The translations under genes were made by a program, and so were the position numbers. The notes beneath the pieces are model-generated. The model saw only the letters and a program-made list of their open reading frames with translations, did no database searches and was not told the DNA's origin. A DNA stretch of 64,000 nucleotides from Alcanivorax sp. (GTDB taxonomy: Bacteria; Pseudomonadota; Gammaproteobacteria; Pseudomonadales; Alcanivoracaceae). Below are positions 61,470 through 64,000 of the stretch, one piece after another (the stretch's first letter is position 1; each line of letters begins with the position of its first letter). The stretch lies in assembly GCA_022565695.1 (NCBI GenBank), contig JAIUME010000003.1:1-64000 (forward strand), written 5' to 3'.

Positions 61470-62957
61470 TCAGAAACCCAGTGGCCAGCCCGTCCAGAGC
61501 CACAGCATCAGTAGCAGTATCCAGCCGCCCAGCAGCAGCACACTGTAAGGCAGCATCATGCTGATCAGTGTGCCGACGCCGGTATCCGGCTGATAACGGC
61601 GGGCAAAGCCCAGCACCAGAACGAAGTACGGCATCAGCGGTGTGATGATGTTGGTGCTGGAATCGCCGACACGGTAGGCGGCCTGGGTCATCTCGGGGCT
61701 GATGCCCAGCAGCAACAACATCGGCACCAGCACCGGTGCGATCAATGTCCATTTGGCGCTGGCGCTGCCGATCAGCAGATTCAGCAACGCCATCATCAGG
61801 ATCATGGATACCAGCAGCACACTGGCGGGCAACGCCAGGTCACCGAGAAACGCGGCACCGCGTATCGCCAGCACCAGACCTGTTTCTGACCAGCTGAACC
61901 AGGCCACAAACTGCGCTGCGAAGAACATCAGCACCAGATAGCCTGCCAGCATGCGCAAAGTGTCTTCCATGCTTTCGATGACGCTTTGGCCGTCAGGCAG
62001 ACTGCCGCTGGCGCGCCCGTAAACGATACCGCTCACGGCTGCCGCCAGGGCAATCAGGATGACACTCTGGCTGATCAGGGGGCCGGTTATCAGCGCGCCT
62101 TGCGCATCGCGTAACGGGCCGCTCTCTGGCCAGGCCAGCAGGATACACAGCAGTATGAAACCCAGCAGCGCCAGCCCCGCACGGCGCAAGGCCCGGCTAT
62201 CGGCCGTGTTGCCATCGTCGGATACGGTGAGCACTGTGCCCCCCCGACTGGCAAGCCAGGGCTCGATCCAGCGCACGGTAACCAGCGTCACGACGCAGAC
62301 CACAAAAAGGGTAGAGACCAGCAGGAACCAGTAGTTGGCGGTGGCGTTGACGTCTGCACCGGGCTCGGCAATCTGCGCTGCCGCCGTGCTTATGCCGCCC
62401 AGTATCACATCTATCGGGCCGACCAGCAGATTGGCGCTGAAGCCGCCGGCTACCGCCGCGAAGCCTGCGGCGATGCCCGCCAGAGGATGACGCCCGGCGA
62501 ACTGGAACAGCAACGCTGCCAGCGGGATCAGCACCACATAGCCGGCATCCACGGCCAGGCTCGACATGACCCCGGCCAGCGCAATGACCGGCACCAGCAA
62601 TGCCTGCGGCGCGCGCCGCACCAGGGCGCTCAGGGCTGCCCCGAGCAGCCCGCTGCGTTCTGCGATGCCGACGCCGAGCATGGCTACGACCACGATCCCT
62701 ACCGGGGCAAAGCCGGTGAAGTTGGTGACAGCCCCCGTGAGGATTTCCCGCAAGCCGGCGGCAGACAGCAGGCTGCGCACGCGAACCACCTCACCAGAGA
62801 CCGGATGGGTGGCGTCGACGCCCAGCAGCGCCAACAGCAGGGACAGTGGCAGCAGCAGGGCGCAGAGCAGGACGAACAGCAGAGCAGGGTGGGGGATACG
62901 GTTACCGGCGCGTTCCAGTGCGGTGAGCCAGCGTTGCAGTCCCGATGCCGCAGGCAT
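61470..62957 (-). CDS. AbgT-family transporter
   Basis: A 495-residue transporter with about eleven helices. AbgT motifs: GNRIPHPALLFVLLCALL, SSLAVDAGYVVLIPLAALLF, GFSANLLVGPIDV and YRVGDSSTNIITPLMPYF. Family members carry p-aminobenzoyl-glutamate or export sulfonamides. It starts on the last base of the cyclase stop codon, so the two are coupled. Confidence 0.93.
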   Translation of the reverse strand: MPAASGLQRWLTALERAGNRIPHPALLFVLLCALLLPLSLLLALLGVDATHPVSGEVVRVRSLLSAAGLREILTGAVTNFTGFAPVGIVVVAMLGVGIAERSGLLGAALSALVRRAPQALLVPVIALAGVMSSLAVDAGYVVLIPLAALLFQFAGRHPLAGIAAGFAAVAGGFSANLLVGPIDVILGGISTAAAQIAEPGADVNATANYWFLLVSTLFVVCVVTLVTVRWIEPWLASRGGTVLTVSDDGNTADSRALRRAGLALLGFILLCILLAWPESGPLRDAQGALITGPLISQSVILIALAAAVSGIVYGRASGSLPDGQSVIESMEDTLRMLAGYLVLMFFAAQFVAWFSWSETGLVLAIRGAAFLGDLALPASVLLVSMILMMALLNLLIGSASAKWTLIAPVLVPMLLLLGISPEMTQAAYRVGDSSTNIITPLMPYFVLVLGFARRYQPDTGVGTLISMMLPYSVLLLGGWILLLMLWLWTGWPLGF

Positions 62958-64000
62958 CAGAGCACCACTTCCTTCTTGATGCGCAGGGCGGCCTTGCCCA
63001 TGATCTCGATGACCCGCCCGACATCTTTCTGCCGCAGGCGGCTGCTGTCGATATGCAGCGAGAAGCCTTCGGCTTCGGTATCCGCCTGGACGGAATCACG
63101 GGTGCGCAGATCACGGGCGGCGCCCGCCAGTGCGCGCAGAATGCGGTCACGGTCGAAATTACGGATGCGCCTGACATCCAGGTGCAGCCCGAAGCCCTCC
63201 GTTTGCACGGAGACGAATTTGTCGCGCCCGGCAGCGTCCGCCTTGAGTTCCTGCACTTCATAGACCGGAATCGGGCGGTTGAAACCCTTGACCTCTATCT
63301 CGCCCATATTGCGGCAGATGACGCGATCCTTGACCAGCTCATAGGTGGCCTCGGAAATGAGGATGCGACCGGCGCGCGCCTGGGACTCGAGCCGACTGGC
63401 GAGGTTCACATCGGTACCGAGAATGGTGTAGTCCATCCGCGACTCGGCGCCGAAGTTGCCGACCGTGATATAGCCACTGTTGATGCCGATGCGGATTTCC
63501 AGTTTCTGGGTGATACCCTCTCGTTGCCAGCGCTGGCGCAGCAGCTTCATCTGCCGCTGCATTTCCACCGCCATGGCGACACAGTTGAAGGCATCTTCTT
63601 TCGAGCCCCGACTGACCGGGTCGCCGAAGAACACCATCACAGCATCGCCGATGAACTTGTCGACGGTGCCACCATAGCGCAGCGCAATCCGGGTCATCTC
63701 GTTGAGGTAGCTGTTGAGCAGGCGGGTCAGCTTGTCGAGGGGCAGGTCTTCGGAAATGTTGCTGAAGCCCTTGATATCCGAGAAGAACACCGTCAGCCGT
63801 TTGCGGCGTGTTTCCAGCTTGGCGTCACGCTTGCCGGAGAATAACTGCCCCCAGATCTGCGGCGGCAGGTACTTGGCCAGTTTGCGTGACAGGTCCACGG
63901 CCTGTTTCTGCTGGCGGGCCATATAGGCCTGAGCCATGCGCACGTTATGTGTCTGGTTGAGCGCATAGAGCGAGGAGCCGCCGACATAGATACCCAGCCC
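62957..64000 (-). CDS. Class III adenylate/guanylate cyclase (5-prime end outside window)
   Basis: The frame runs open to the window edge, giving at least 347 residues of the C-terminal part. A catalytic domain includes metal-binding Asp in FFSDIKGFS, IGDAVMVFFGDP, and DYTILGTDVNLASRLE. The region upstream (VRMAQAYMARQQKQAVDLSRKL) is a likely coiled linker after an unseen sensor. After the cyclase domain are two related modules, starting near EGFGLHLDVRRIRNFDRDRI and EGFSLHIDSSRLRQKDVGRV, not part of standard cyclases. Product (cAMP or cGMP) not determined. Confidence 0.9.
   Translation of the reverse strand, partial: GLGIYVGGSSLYALNQTHNVRMAQAYMARQQKQAVDLSRKLAKYLPPQIWGQLFSGKRDAKLETRRKRLTVFFSDIKGFSNISEDLPLDKLTRLLNSYLNEMTRIALRYGGTVDKFIGDAVMVFFGDPVSRGSKEDAFNCVAMAVEMQRQMKLLRQRWQREGITQKLEIRIGINSGYITVGNFGAESRMDYTILGTDVNLASRLESQARAGRILISEATYELVKDRVICRNMGEIEVKGFNRPIPVYEVQELKADAAGRDKFVSVQTEGFGLHLDVRRIRNFDRDRILRALAGAARDLRTRDSVQADTEAEGFSLHIDSSRLRQKDVGRVIEIMGKAALRIKKEVVL

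Noticed and set aside
1-64000. CRISPR array or classic defence island
   Set aside because: No regularly spaced repeats with unique spacers, no Cas genes and no restriction or abortive-infection genes were recognised.

Overview
The window looks like a chromosomal segment of a GC-rich marine-type gammaproteobacterium. An Alcanivorax-like hydrocarbon degrader is the best guess. This is inferred from an AlkB alkane hydroxylase beside a TetR-controlled flavin monooxygenase, a class-3-type fatty-aldehyde dehydrogenase, System I cytochrome c maturation genes, an OadGAB sodium pump and an imuA-imuB/dnaE2 SOS mutasome. No phage, plasmid, integron or CRISPR array was seen. Coding density is high and most genes sit in short overlapping operons.

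Layout: 0-3.4 kb holds divergent metE/metR. 3.4-9.2 kb holds a REP-associated tyrosine transposase (RAYT) with its REP-type palindromes, then an OmpA-like protein, a FN3/DUF1566 lipoprotein and a PPC-repeat lipoprotein, ending in another REP cluster. 9.2-14.7 kb holds PilZ, aldehyde dehydrogenase, a NarL-type two-component system, a 266-bp three-armed palindromic element and a GST. 14.8-16.8 kb holds tRNA-Glu, tRNA-Gly, an M23 peptidase and a Zur-like regulator. 17-20.5 kb is the alkane module (alkB, tetR, Baeyer-Villiger-type monooxygenase) with two matching operator palindromes. 20.6-27.8 kb holds yheU, MAPEG, mnmC, lipoproteins and a PlpD-type patatin autotransporter.

27.8-42 kb is bracketed by SOS genes. 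dnaE2 is at one end and imuA-imuB at the other, each with its own near-perfect LexA box. Between them are a conserved unknown gene, a DUF2157/GDYXXLXY pair, a pirin with an AraC regulator, a sterol-desaturase-type oxygenase, a saccharopine-dehydrogenase-type reductase and a thioesterase. 42-47.8 kb holds CYTH, DUF4279 and Blc lipocalin genes, then ccmABCDE (CcmC has an N-terminal extension and ccmFGHI do not follow), then Fur-controlled bfd and bacterioferritin. 47.8-58.2 kb holds a second saccharopine-type reductase, tRNA-Arg, oadGAB, fpr with a divergent LysR gene, an amine oxidase, a histidine phosphatase and a His-rich lipoprotein. 58.4-64 kb holds the yadGH-like ABC exporter, queF, a small lipoprotein, an AbgT transporter and a class III nucleotide cyclase that runs off the window.

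The observations most worth a second look are the three-way-junction palindrome at 13708-13973, the RAYT/REP system with a duplicated transposase tail at 3.4-4.6 kb, the split SOS mutasome, the extended CcmC, the duplicated C-terminal module of the cyclase, and a striking number of 11-17 bp tandem duplications across the window.
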